Origin: Scatosoma sp002474405
Lineage (GTDB): Bacteria; Bacillota; Clostridia; Christensenellales; Borkfalkiaceae
Assembly (NCBI GenBank): GCA_937892545.1
Contig: CALAFO010000015.1
Location: forward strand, 1-35,269
Reading direction: 5' to 3'
DNA: 35,269 nucleotides
How positions within the stretch are numbered: the stretch's first letter is position 1; every line of letters begins with the position of its first letter. The notes beneath the pieces were generated by a model. It saw only the letters and a list, made by a program, of their open reading frames with translations, ran no database searches and had not been told where the DNA came from. Made by a program: the position numbers and the translations under genes. Shown piece after piece: positions 1 to 7,943 of the stretch.

Positions 1-555
1 CAGCATATCGCCCTTTAAAGAGAGGGTATCGGAATGCTGCGCCGTGCGGTAGCGGTTTCTTGCCGTAAGCGATTCCATGCGTTTCAGGCACTCCGCAAGT
101 TTATCGAATTCGCGCGGGCGGGTTTTGAACGGACCTTTCATCAGCCCCACTTCTTCGCGCCCAGCGGCAAGCAGTCCCCTGTCCGGCGTAACCTCGTCCA
201 CGCCCGGAACGCAGCGGGAAAGATACACGCTGTTTACGTCGATATCCGCGCGGGCGGGATCGTAAATCATATCGAAGTGCACCACGTAATATTTGCACCT
301 GTCGCCCTGTTTGATGATTTCGCGATGCGTAATCATCGGAGGCATCAGGTGAATTTCGCCCTCTTTCACGCACACTTCTTCGCCGCCGTAACGAAACCAG
401 ATGGCGCCCTGCAACACGCAGATCAGCCCGTAATCGTACAGCATCCGCCGCGGCACGTGGTGTTCGTCCGCGGCGATGTTATACATCATTACAAATCTGA
501 CGTACGGATTGATTTTCATCAGATCGAAAGGCTTTGTGAATACGTCCTTCAGCAT
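1..555 (-). CDS. AraC-family regulator, N-terminal cupin part (partial)
   Basis: The reading frame is open from the ATG at 555 to the window edge, giving 185 codons with no stop; the C-terminal part is outside the window. The start has an AAAGGAAA-type ribosome site 8-10 bases upstream. The visible part resembles the sugar-sensing cupin domain of AraC-type regulators: 'LICVLQGAIWFRYGGEEV', then 'GEIHLMPPMITHREI' and 'KYYVVHFDM' are the usual beta-barrel strands with the turn that ends in an aromatic-rich HFD segment. The DNA-binding helix-turn-helix pair expected at the C-terminus would lie to the left and cannot be seen. The gene begins 16 bases after the GH112 stop and so is the last visible gene of the sugar-utilisation operon; I infer that it senses an intermediate of that pathway and controls the operon. 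A cupin-only protein remains possible. Confidence 0.75.
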   Translation of the reverse strand, partial: MLKDVFTKPFDLMKINPYVRFVMMYNIAADEHHVPRRMLYDYGLICVLQGAIWFRYGGEEVCVKEGEIHLMPPMITHREIIKQGDRCKYYVVHFDMIYDPARADIDVNSVYLSRCVPGVDEVTPDRGLLAAGREEVGLMKGPFKTRPREFDKLAECLKRMESLTARNRYRTAQHSDTLSLKGDML

Positions 556-571
556 AATTTGCTTTTCCTTT

Positions 572-2782
572 TTATTTTTCTTCGGCGCGCATCTTTCCGA
601 CGGGTACGATTTTAATGCCGGCAGGCGGCAGCGTGAACGTTTTTCCGCCGCCCGGCAGAGAAATCCGAGCCGTCTGCGAAACGCCGGAGACGTTTGCCAG
701 CGCCAGCTTTTTCTCTTCTTTGAAAAATGCGCAATCCACATGCGGGTTATCGGAAAGATAATTTTCCGCCGCGGACAAATTTCTTAACCGCAGCAGCAAA
801 CCAAGCAGCGCCGCGGCGTTTTCCGGCGTGTGTTTATACGAGGACACGTACGTTGCGAAGCCTTTGCCGACGTTTCGCGCCGTTACGGCAAACGTTTTTT
901 CTTCGCCCGCGCGCGCTTCCGCGTTTTTCAGTATTTTTACGTCCGGCGCGAAGATAAACGCCTCTTTCTTCCCCGCGAAACTTCCGACGGAAATCTCCTC
1001 CCGTTCCGCCGCCGCGGGGTATTTGCCGCGGCAGTTGAAATCGCCGCGATCGAGATCGACGCCGAGCAGCGGCGCAAGGCGCATATTCGTTGAAAATCCG
1101 TCCGTTTCCGAAGCTTCGTTCACACAGATCAACGCGCCTCCTCCGTGCACGAACTTCGCGGCGCTCTCGTATGCTTTTACGTCGTTCCACTCGCTTCCGC
1201 CGCCGTACGCGCTGTTTTTCAAGCCCGCGACAAGCAGCACGTTGCCCGTAAAATCGCCCTTTTTCAGCTGCGCGAAATCGATAAATTTCGTCTGCACGGG
1301 CAACCCCGCGATGCTTTCGAGCAGGTTGATAAGGTCAAGGTCCGGGTGCTCGTGGTAATGCCCGCCGCACGTCCAGCTGCGCAGTTTTCCCCAGTGGGTG
1401 AGCACGGAAATTTTCACCGGAAGCGCATAGGGCGCGCCGCCGCGATGTAACGCTTTGATTTCGCGGAATTCGTCCGCCAGCGTTTCGATATAATCGCAGA
1501 AATCGGGAAAATCCTGCGTTAAGTGCAGATATCCGCCCAGCCCGATACGGTCGGCGCAGCGGCGAAGCAGCGCGCGGCGCACCGCCGTCCAGTATTGTTT
1601 TGCCGGCGTAACGGGGTCGCCGCCCGCCGCGAATACCGGTTCGCCCGTGAGCCCCGTGGGGAAAAGATACGGGTGCAGCCTGAGTTCGTGCGTTTCCACG
1701 CCCGGAACGTCCGCGCACATACGCGCTTCGTAGGCGGAAAACACGCATTTGATGACGCCGTCGAAGCCGATGCGCGCAAAACTTTCGGCATAAGGCTCGC
1801 TGCCCACCCAGCTGTCATCGTAAAACATATACGCTTTCTTGCCGGCATCGTGCACGATTTGTACCAGTTCCGCCGCGAAATCCGCCACGAAATTCTGCAC
1901 AAAACGCATATATTTCCGCTTGGTTTCATCGGAAAGGGTATGGGTAGAGCGCCGTTTTCCGCCGTTGATAAAGTCTTCCGCAGTGATTTTTCCGCCCGTG
2001 GATTTTTCGTAATTTTCCAGCATTGCGGGGCTTGCCGTGAAATCGTACGACGCCCAGTCAGTGAAAAGAAAACGGTTGTTTTTATCGCTGCCCCAAATCC
2101 ACACGAAATTGTAGAAAAGCGAAGTGAACCGCACCACGTTTGTGGCGGGATGCGCCGCGCACCACCGCCGCAGATAGTCTTTGAGATACCCGCGCACGAC
2201 GGGGTGCACGGGATCGAGCAGCCGGAGATGTTCTTTCTGCCAGCCGTTGGTGATATGATTGTACATGGAAATTTCTTCCCAGATACGGAACGCGAAAAAA
2301 TTCACGGAATATTCATGGTACTTTTTCGCGTGTTTAATCAGCGCCTTTCCGCCGCCGAGGTATGCCCATTCTTCGCGCGGCAGTTCTTTATTTTCCGTAC
2401 GGTCGAACGCCTGCCAGTATTTCTGCGAGCACACCCTTTCGTCGATTTCGAACTGCTGCGAAAAATAGCCGCTCAGAAGATTGATTTCAAGCGTTTCGCC
2501 TTCCGCCGCGACGGGCAGCGAATAAAGCGGCGCTTCCGCCTGCGTTTCGGGATGCGCTTTCGCAAAATCGTTGTGTTCGCGGATGACGCAGATTGTGGAA
2601 TACACGCCGTAGCCCGCCGACAGAATTTCGGGGGAAAGTTGTGTTCCGTCGCTGTCCCGCACCACGTCGGCGCCCCACTTTTCCGCAAGGCGCAGCGTAA
2701 GTTTTTCGTAGCCCGCTTCGCCGGGAAGCGTGAAATCGCCCTTCGGTTTCCGCCGGCGCGCCGCTTCGGATTTTTGTTCCAT
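572..2782 (-). CDS. GH112 galactosyl phosphorylase (galacto-N-biose/lacto-N-biose or galactosyl-rhamnose phosphorylase)
   Basis: This 736-residue protein matches family GH112 along its length. These enzymes cleave beta-galactosides of N-acetylhexosamine (1,3-linked) or L-rhamnose (1,4-linked) with phosphate, releasing alpha-galactose 1-phosphate. Visible signatures are 'KWGADVVRDSDGTQLSPE' (35-52), 'EISMYNHITNGW' (170-181) and 'KAYMFYDDSWVGSEPY' (316-331). From memory of the Bifidobacterium longum enzyme, Asp323 aligns with its general acid Asp313 and Asn175 with its substrate-binding Asn166; the position equivalent to its Val162, linked to acceptor preference, is Ile171. No signal peptide, so the enzyme acts in the cytoplasm on imported disaccharide. 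The start at 2782 has a GGAGG site that overlaps the end of the preceding GH106-like gene, 3 bases away, which suggests translational coupling. The rhamnosidase-like neighbour favours galactosyl-rhamnose as substrate, but sequence alone does not settle it. Confidence 0.88.
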   Translation of the reverse strand: MEQKSEAARRRKPKGDFTLPGEAGYEKLTLRLAEKWGADVVRDSDGTQLSPEILSAGYGVYSTICVIREHNDFAKAHPETQAEAPLYSLPVAAEGETLEINLLSGYFSQQFEIDERVCSQKYWQAFDRTENKELPREEWAYLGGGKALIKHAKKYHEYSVNFFAFRIWEEISMYNHITNGWQKEHLRLLDPVHPVVRGYLKDYLRRWCAAHPATNVVRFTSLFYNFVWIWGSDKNNRFLFTDWASYDFTASPAMLENYEKSTGGKITAEDFINGGKRRSTHTLSDETKRKYMRFVQNFVADFAAELVQIVHDAGKKAYMFYDDSWVGSEPYAESFARIGFDGVIKCVFSAYEARMCADVPGVETHELRLHPYLFPTGLTGEPVFAAGGDPVTPAKQYWTAVRRALLRRCADRIGLGGYLHLTQDFPDFCDYIETLADEFREIKALHRGGAPYALPVKISVLTHWGKLRSWTCGGHYHEHPDLDLINLLESIAGLPVQTKFIDFAQLKKGDFTGNVLLVAGLKNSAYGGGSEWNDVKAYESAAKFVHGGGALICVNEASETDGFSTNMRLAPLLGVDLDRGDFNCRGKYPAAAEREEISVGSFAGKKEAFIFAPDVKILKNAEARAGEEKTFAVTARNVGKGFATYVSSYKHTPENAAALLGLLLRLRNLSAAENYLSDNPHVDCAFFKEEKKLALANVSGVSQTARISLPGGGKTFTLPPAGIKIVPVGKMRAEEK

Positions 2783-2785
2783 AAT

Positions 2786-4903
2786 TTATTCCTCCGCTTC
2801 GGCAAACACCAGCCGATACGCGCCGATTTTCACCGTTTCGCCCGCTTTCGCGCCGTAAATCCCGCCCGTCGCGGGGTTGTAAATCGTTACGTTTTTCGCC
2901 GCGACAAGCTCCGTTTCCTGCAGGTTGTTGTTGTAATACGCCGTAATGCCGCCCTCGTAGCTTTGCTTGATAACGTTCTTCTTCGGCACAAGCAACGCGC
3001 GCTTCTTTTCCTTGCGGCGGATTTTTTTCAATAATCCGGAAACGGTGGTGCTTTCGCCGAAATCCGCCGTATATACGCCGCAGCTTTCGCCCACCGCGAT
3101 TTTCGTTCCGCCGCCCGTTTTCGCCGCGCCGTCGTAACAGGCGCAAGCCGCCGCGCCCGCTTCGCGCTCCTCTTTTAAAAACACGATTTCCGCGCCGTTT
3201 TCCGATAACGTTTTCAACGATTCCAGCGTTTCTTTCCGGATAAAATCGCATACGGGCACCACCACGCGGCGCATTTCCGCTTTCTTCGTTTTTGCGGCGT
3301 TCTTCGCCGCCTCCCGCAGCTGCGCGCCGTCCGAAAAGACGTATTCCTCGCCGCTAAGGAGCAAGGTTTCCGCCAGTTTTTTCAAGGAACGATCGAGTGC
3401 CGTAAGCACGACGTCGCGCGCGTATTTTCCGTTGTTGCACGGGGCGAATTTTGCCTGCACGTCCTCAAGAGCATAGTACACGCATGTGATTTTCTGCGTT
3501 TTTCTGCCCGAAAGCGCCGCGTACATTCTGCGCGCATAGGCGTTTAAATACAGCGACTGTTCGCGGGTGAGTCCGCCTTTGAAACGGGCGAGAGAAGCCA
3601 CCGAGCCGCCGTGATAATCGCAGAGTTTCGGCAGGTAATAGCTGTTGATTTTGCGCGCGCCGAACATATATAAAATGCTCAGCGAACCCGCCGTGTTTTC
3701 AAACGCGTTTTTATAAAACGCTTCGGCGTTGAAAAACGGGCAGAATTCCACCATGAAGCCGTCGGAATTTTTCTTTTCGGCAATCATCTGCAGAAATTTC
3801 GGCGCGTTGAAATAAAAATCTTCGGGCGTGCATTGCAGAATGTCCATGCCGGGATAGCCCGTTTTTTCCAGAACGCGTTCGTAACTGCCGTAATTCGCCG
3901 CGTGTTCCCACACGTGTTCCTCGGCAAGATAATGCCCGGAAATTTTCGTGCCGTGCTTTTTGCAGTATTCGCCGATCTGCCCCGTGTAATTTTCCGCCGC
4001 CAGCTCGCCGACGGTTTCGTAAAAATCCGTACGGATTTTCGGATACAGCGCGTCGGTTTCTTCGAATACGAGCGGCAGATACGGCAACAGCGAATACCCG
4101 CGGCGTTTTTGAAATTCTTTGAACAACGTACCCGTGTACGGCGCGAGGGCGTAATTGAACGATTCGTGTTCGCGGGCGTAACTTGCCATCACGCTCGGTT
4201 CGTCGGTAAACACGGCGCGGGCGTTTTTGTAAGCGTTTTCGTCCGCGGCGGCAATCGGCGCGTACGCCACGTTTAAAAACCGCTTCACGGCGCGTTTATC
4301 CATAATATCGATGTAGCGTTTGCGGCTGGAAATATTATGCACCGTGTGCGCGCCCTCGTAGGCGGGGCGGACGATGAACACATACGCCGCTTCGCCAGGC
4401 TGTAACGATATTTTAACGCGTTTTTTCGAAAAAGGCAAGCTTTCCGCGGCAGAAATTTTCAAATAAGCTTCGCAATTATCCGAAAGATCGATTTTGTACT
4501 TCGCCGCGTACGCGATTTTATCGGAATCGCCGTCGATGACGTACGTAAATTCTTTCGGTTGCAGAAACGCTTCGAATTTGCGCATGTAAAAGCCTTTCGC
4601 TTCCAGATTTTTATGCCCTTCCAGCGTGATTCCGCCCGCCTGACCGCTGGGATACCCCGTTTCGTCGTATATCCAGTATTCCAGTCCGTTTTCGTGCAGC
4701 GTGTTCACGGCGCGCACCAGTTCTTTTACGTTTTCGGGGTTTTTCGTGAAGCCGTTTATGCCCGGAACGTTGGTTACGGCGCCCGCAAAGCCGAAATCTT
4801 TCAGCGCCTCGCACGCCGCCGGAACGTCGCTGCCCGGAAGATTGTGCAGAATGGGATTGATCCCCGCCGACGGCGGCAGATGATCGAAAATTTTATCGTT
4901 CAT
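2786..4903 (-). CDS. GH106-like putative alpha-L-rhamnosidase
   Basis: A 705-residue cytoplasmic protein without signal peptide. It carries the hallmarks of the GH106-like glycosidase group: 'YWIYDETGYPSGQAGG' (76-91), 'VFTDEPS' (231-237), 'GTLFKEFQKRRGYSL' (258-272) and 'SGHYLAEEHVWEH' (322-334) followed by a 'GYPGMDIL' segment. Characterised members remove alpha-L-rhamnose from plant glycans. At about 700 residues it is shorter than many secreted GH106 enzymes and lacks their extra C-terminal beta domains; the last 150 residues look like one compact beta domain after an alpha/beta region. The catalytic glutamates cannot be assigned confidently from one sequence, so rhamnosidase activity is inferred. 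The start at 4903 has an AAGGAAA site; the gene follows the GH3 gene by 47 bases and nearly touches the GH112 gene, consistent with successive steps on the same imported oligosaccharide. Confidence 0.75.
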   Translation of the reverse strand: MNDKIFDHLPPSAGINPILHNLPGSDVPAACEALKDFGFAGAVTNVPGINGFTKNPENVKELVRAVNTLHENGLEYWIYDETGYPSGQAGGITLEGHKNLEAKGFYMRKFEAFLQPKEFTYVIDGDSDKIAYAAKYKIDLSDNCEAYLKISAAESLPFSKKRVKISLQPGEAAYVFIVRPAYEGAHTVHNISSRKRYIDIMDKRAVKRFLNVAYAPIAAADENAYKNARAVFTDEPSVMASYAREHESFNYALAPYTGTLFKEFQKRRGYSLLPYLPLVFEETDALYPKIRTDFYETVGELAAENYTGQIGEYCKKHGTKISGHYLAEEHVWEHAANYGSYERVLEKTGYPGMDILQCTPEDFYFNAPKFLQMIAEKKNSDGFMVEFCPFFNAEAFYKNAFENTAGSLSILYMFGARKINSYYLPKLCDYHGGSVASLARFKGGLTREQSLYLNAYARRMYAALSGRKTQKITCVYYALEDVQAKFAPCNNGKYARDVVLTALDRSLKKLAETLLLSGEEYVFSDGAQLREAAKNAAKTKKAEMRRVVVPVCDFIRKETLESLKTLSENGAEIVFLKEEREAGAAACACYDGAAKTGGGTKIAVGESCGVYTADFGESTTVSGLLKKIRRKEKKRALLVPKKNVIKQSYEGGITAYYNNNLQETELVAAKNVTIYNPATGGIYGAKAGETVKIGAYRLVFAEAEE

Positions 4904-4950
4904 AAATGTTTCCTTGTAGTTCGCGCAGGTGCTCCGGCGACGGCGCCCGG

Positions 4951-7677
4951 TTAATCCTGCTTTTCGTAAATCATTACGCGGGTGATTTTATACGCCGCCT
5001 TTTCCGTCCGCCACGAAGTGCCTTCGAACCAGAACTCAGCTTCCTGCGGCAGATACACCGAAAATAAATCGCTTGTTTCTTCTTTGCCGTTCGTGCCGCG
5101 TACCACGGGGTTTACCGTTACCTGCATGTTTACGCGCACCGTCAGTTTGTATTGCGCCAGCGGATCGCCGTCCACCGCGTACGAAAACCGCATCGCGTAT
5201 TCTTTCGCCGCGGGCAGCCGCACGGTGAATTTATCGCTTGTAAACGGCTTGTCGTACAATGTTTTTCCCGCTTTCACCGATAAATCGCGGCGTTTGAAAC
5301 CGCCTTTTTTAAACGTTTGCGTAAGCATGATGCAGCGCAGTATATTTTCCGCCGAACGGCGCAGATCGAAGAGCATTAAATTGCCCTGTTCGAGCTGTTT
5401 TTTCAGATCGTCTTTATACGTCGCCGCGTCCGGCACCACCATGTACAAATCGTTCTGCGCGCGTACGCCGGAGGCAAGTTTCGTAACGTCGGCGTTTTCG
5501 TCCGCGCAACCGACGCCCTTATCCAGCGCCTCTGCGGAATCGCACGCCGCCCACCAGTCCGTCATCACCGCGCCGCGAAAACCCCACTCGCCGCGCAGAA
5601 TCTGCGTGGTGAGCGCGTAGGAATTCGAACAGTGCACGTTTGCGACGCGGTTGTAAGACGTCATGATATACCGCGCGTAACCGCCGCGCACCGCGATTTC
5701 GAAGCCTTTCAGATAAATTTCGCGGAGAGCGCGCTCGCTCATCTCTTCGTCCACCGAGCCGCGGCGGAGTTCCTGTTCGTTCCCCGCGAAATGTTTCAGC
5801 GTAACGAACGCGCCGTTTTTCGCCATGACTTCCGCCATCGCCGCCGCGTTTTCGCCCGAAAGAAGCGGATCTTCCGAATAATATTCGAAATTTCTGCCGC
5901 CTAAGGGGTGGCGGTGAATATTCATTCCGGGGGCAAGCACCACGTCTACCCCGTGCAGGGCGAGTTCGCCCGCGAAACCCTCGTACACCGCGCCCGCCGC
6001 GTACGGATCCCATGCGCAGGCAATCAGCGTGCCCGAAGGAATCTGCTGCGTTTCGATGGAACATTCCAGCCGCACGCCGCTCGGTCCGTCGCAGGTGGTG
6101 ATGACGGGCACGCCCGCTTCCGCCCACACTGCGGATACGCCGCCGAAACAGCTTGCCGAGCCGGAAACGCTGCCTTTCACCGAGGACATGCCCTCGCCGC
6201 GCACCAGCATGCAAAGTTCTTCCGCCGTAAACTGCGCGACAAATTCTTCAAGCGTGGCTCTGCCGCTTTCGACGTCTTTTAATGTTATGCCGCGATTGCC
6301 CGTTACGGGCGCTTCCGCCGCCGCGCTTCTTTCGATGCGCACGGGCGATTTCTGCAGCGCCGCGGGTTCGAAAAAGTACTTTTTGCCGTCCGTCGTTGCC
6401 ATTTTTTCAAACGGGAACACGGGCGCGAGGCACTGCGAACAGCGCGAAATTATCCGCAATTTATCCATACGAAACGAGAAACATTTTTCCGCGTCGCGCA
6501 CGTTTTCGCCCGCATAAAACGCGTATTTTCCCGCTTCCGCCACGTAGCAATACGCCGTGTTTTCGCCGCTTTCCGCGCCCGCGGCGCCCGTATCGTCGTA
6601 CGAGGCAAGCATATGGAACGGCACGGAAATTTCGATTTTCTGCGTGTTTCCGGGTTGCAGTTCTTTCGTCTTTTTAAACCCGCACAACACGCGCGCCGGC
6701 TTGCCCAGCCTGCCCTGCGGAGCGGAAAAGTACAGCTGTACCACCTCTTTGCCGCGCTCTTTGCCCGTGTTTTTTACGCGGAAAACAAAATTCACGGCGT
6801 CGCCGCACACCGCGGCTTTTTCTGAAACGATTGCGAATTGCGTATAAGTTAAGCCGTAGCCGAACGGGAAAAGCACGTCGTCTTTCGCAAACGTTTCGAA
6901 GTAGCGGTACCCCACATAAATATCTTCGGCGCGGAAATTGCGCACTTCGTTTCCGAACGCGGGTTTGCCCGTGATACGCGCGGCGACTTCCTGCGGGTAG
7001 CTTTCCAGCCGCGCCGCCGTATCGGCAAGCCTGCCGCTTGGCGGAATCACGTTGAAAAGCGCGTCCGCCGTGCCGCGCGCCCCTTCCTGCCCGCCCTGCC
7101 ACACCAGCGCCAGCGCGGGAACGGAAAGTTCTTCGTGCCAGGAAAGATCGATTAAATTGCCCGAATTGACCAGCACCGCCGCCCTGCCCGCGAAATATCT
7201 GCAAATCAGCGCGATCGACTGCCGCTCTTCGTCCGATAAATACCAGTTGCCTTTTTCCGCCTTGCAATCGTACCCCTCGCCGCAGATGCGGGAGAGAATA
7301 AACACGGCTTTATCGTTCTTTTCCGCCGCACGCTTCACCAGTTCTTCGGGTAAAAGCGGCTGTTTCTGCGAGGCGGGGTACGTCCAGCCGTCGCCCTCGG
7401 CGGGGTTTTCCGCGATAAAATCGCGATAGAACGCGGAAACCTCTTCGTCGAGCTGCGCGCGGGAGGAAAATTCGTCGTAAAACTGCGTAACGTACGGGCA
7501 GTTGACTCTGCCGCCGGAACCGGAACCGCTTTTCACGTATTCGAACTGTCCGCGCGAAAACAAAGCGATTTTATCGCTGCTTTTCAAGGGCAAAACGCCG
7601 TTTTGATTCTTTAAAAGCACGATTCCTTCGGGAATGAGTTCTCTGCAAGCTTTCTGATATTTTTCTACCTGAAACAT
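4951..7677 (-). CDS. GH3 beta-glycosidase with permuted domain order
   Basis: A GH3 enzyme of 908 residues with the C-terminal-type domain in front: GH3_C-like alpha/beta domain at about 10-275 ('EGIVLLKNQNGVLPL', 'VLVNSGNLIDLSW', 'GYRYFETF', 'FPFGYGLTYTQF'), an Fn3-like domain at about 285-395, then the TIM barrel at about 475-785 and a final beta domain. Barrel motifs are 'DGPSGVRLE', 'GMNIHRHPLGGRNFEYYSEDP' and 'LKHFAGNEQE'; the nucleophile is Asp707 in 'AVMTDWW'. The same order is known in the Ruminococcus albus type of beta-glucosidase. There is no signal peptide, so it acts inside the cell. An in-frame ATG at 7872 would add 65 residues, but that stretch is palindromic-repeat DNA with no homology to GH3; the start at 7677 fits the family, although it has no clear ribosome site (only A-rich sequence). 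Exact sugar specificity is unknown. Confidence 0.88.
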   Translation of the reverse strand: MFQVEKYQKACRELIPEGIVLLKNQNGVLPLKSSDKIALFSRGQFEYVKSGSGSGGRVNCPYVTQFYDEFSSRAQLDEEVSAFYRDFIAENPAEGDGWTYPASQKQPLLPEELVKRAAEKNDKAVFILSRICGEGYDCKAEKGNWYLSDEERQSIALICRYFAGRAAVLVNSGNLIDLSWHEELSVPALALVWQGGQEGARGTADALFNVIPPSGRLADTAARLESYPQEVAARITGKPAFGNEVRNFRAEDIYVGYRYFETFAKDDVLFPFGYGLTYTQFAIVSEKAAVCGDAVNFVFRVKNTGKERGKEVVQLYFSAPQGRLGKPARVLCGFKKTKELQPGNTQKIEISVPFHMLASYDDTGAAGAESGENTAYCYVAEAGKYAFYAGENVRDAEKCFSFRMDKLRIISRCSQCLAPVFPFEKMATTDGKKYFFEPAALQKSPVRIERSAAAEAPVTGNRGITLKDVESGRATLEEFVAQFTAEELCMLVRGEGMSSVKGSVSGSASCFGGVSAVWAEAGVPVITTCDGPSGVRLECSIETQQIPSGTLIACAWDPYAAGAVYEGFAGELALHGVDVVLAPGMNIHRHPLGGRNFEYYSEDPLLSGENAAAMAEVMAKNGAFVTLKHFAGNEQELRRGSVDEEMSERALREIYLKGFEIAVRGGYARYIMTSYNRVANVHCSNSYALTTQILRGEWGFRGAVMTDWWAACDSAEALDKGVGCADENADVTKLASGVRAQNDLYMVVPDAATYKDDLKKQLEQGNLMLFDLRRSAENILRCIMLTQTFKKGGFKRRDLSVKAGKTLYDKPFTSDKFTVRLPAAKEYAMRFSYAVDGDPLAQYKLTVRVNMQVTVNPVVRGTNGKEETSDLFSVYLPQEAEFWFEGTSWRTEKAAYKITRVMIYEKQD

Positions 7678-7943
7678 ATTTTTTTGTGTGGTCCGATTGA
7701 GATGAGCCGTTTTTCGTCGGCCATGTTGTCTGAAAATTGTTTGATTTTCGGCGATGAAACTACCCCTCATCACCGCCGCTTTGCGGCAGAGCTTCCCCCC
7801 AAGGGGAAGCCTATGAAATAGGCTGACTATTTTTGCCGAAAAAATGAAGTTCACCGAATTTTTTTCAGGCAAGGGGAAAGCAAGAAATATCGCCTTATTC
7901 TCAGCCTTCCCCCGTAAAGCGGGGGAAGGCTTCTCGCTTTATT
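7678..7943. repeat. Intergenic palindromic repeat block upstream of the GH3 gene
   Basis: This 266-base gap holds no convincing gene. It contains a perfect 11-bp hairpin (stems 7903-7913 and 7921-7931, AGCCTTCCCCC paired with GGGGGAAGGCT) just after the stop of the secreted-protein gene, and a second module near 7764-7835 with a CCCCTCATCA element, a GCCGCTTTGCGGC stem and a CCCCAAGGGGAAGC element. The second module closely resembles the block at 10287-10370. No T-run follows the hairpin in either direction, so it is more likely a transcript-stabilising or REP-like element than a strong terminator. Confidence 0.7.

Noticed and set aside
1523..3034. 503-codon plus-strand open frame, and similar long plus-strand frames at 11928-13079, 14329-15606, 19645-20667 and 25749-26828
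   Set aside because: They lie antisense to well-supported genes, have Arg/His/Phe-rich compositions, no recognisable domains and no ribosome sites. They arise because the GC-rich codon use of the real genes leaves few stops on the other strand.
7678..7872. 65-residue N-terminal extension of the GH3 gene
   Set aside because: The extension is translated palindromic repeat ('SLFHRLPLGGKLCRK'), seen in similar form at other repeat blocks, and is not part of the GH3 fold.
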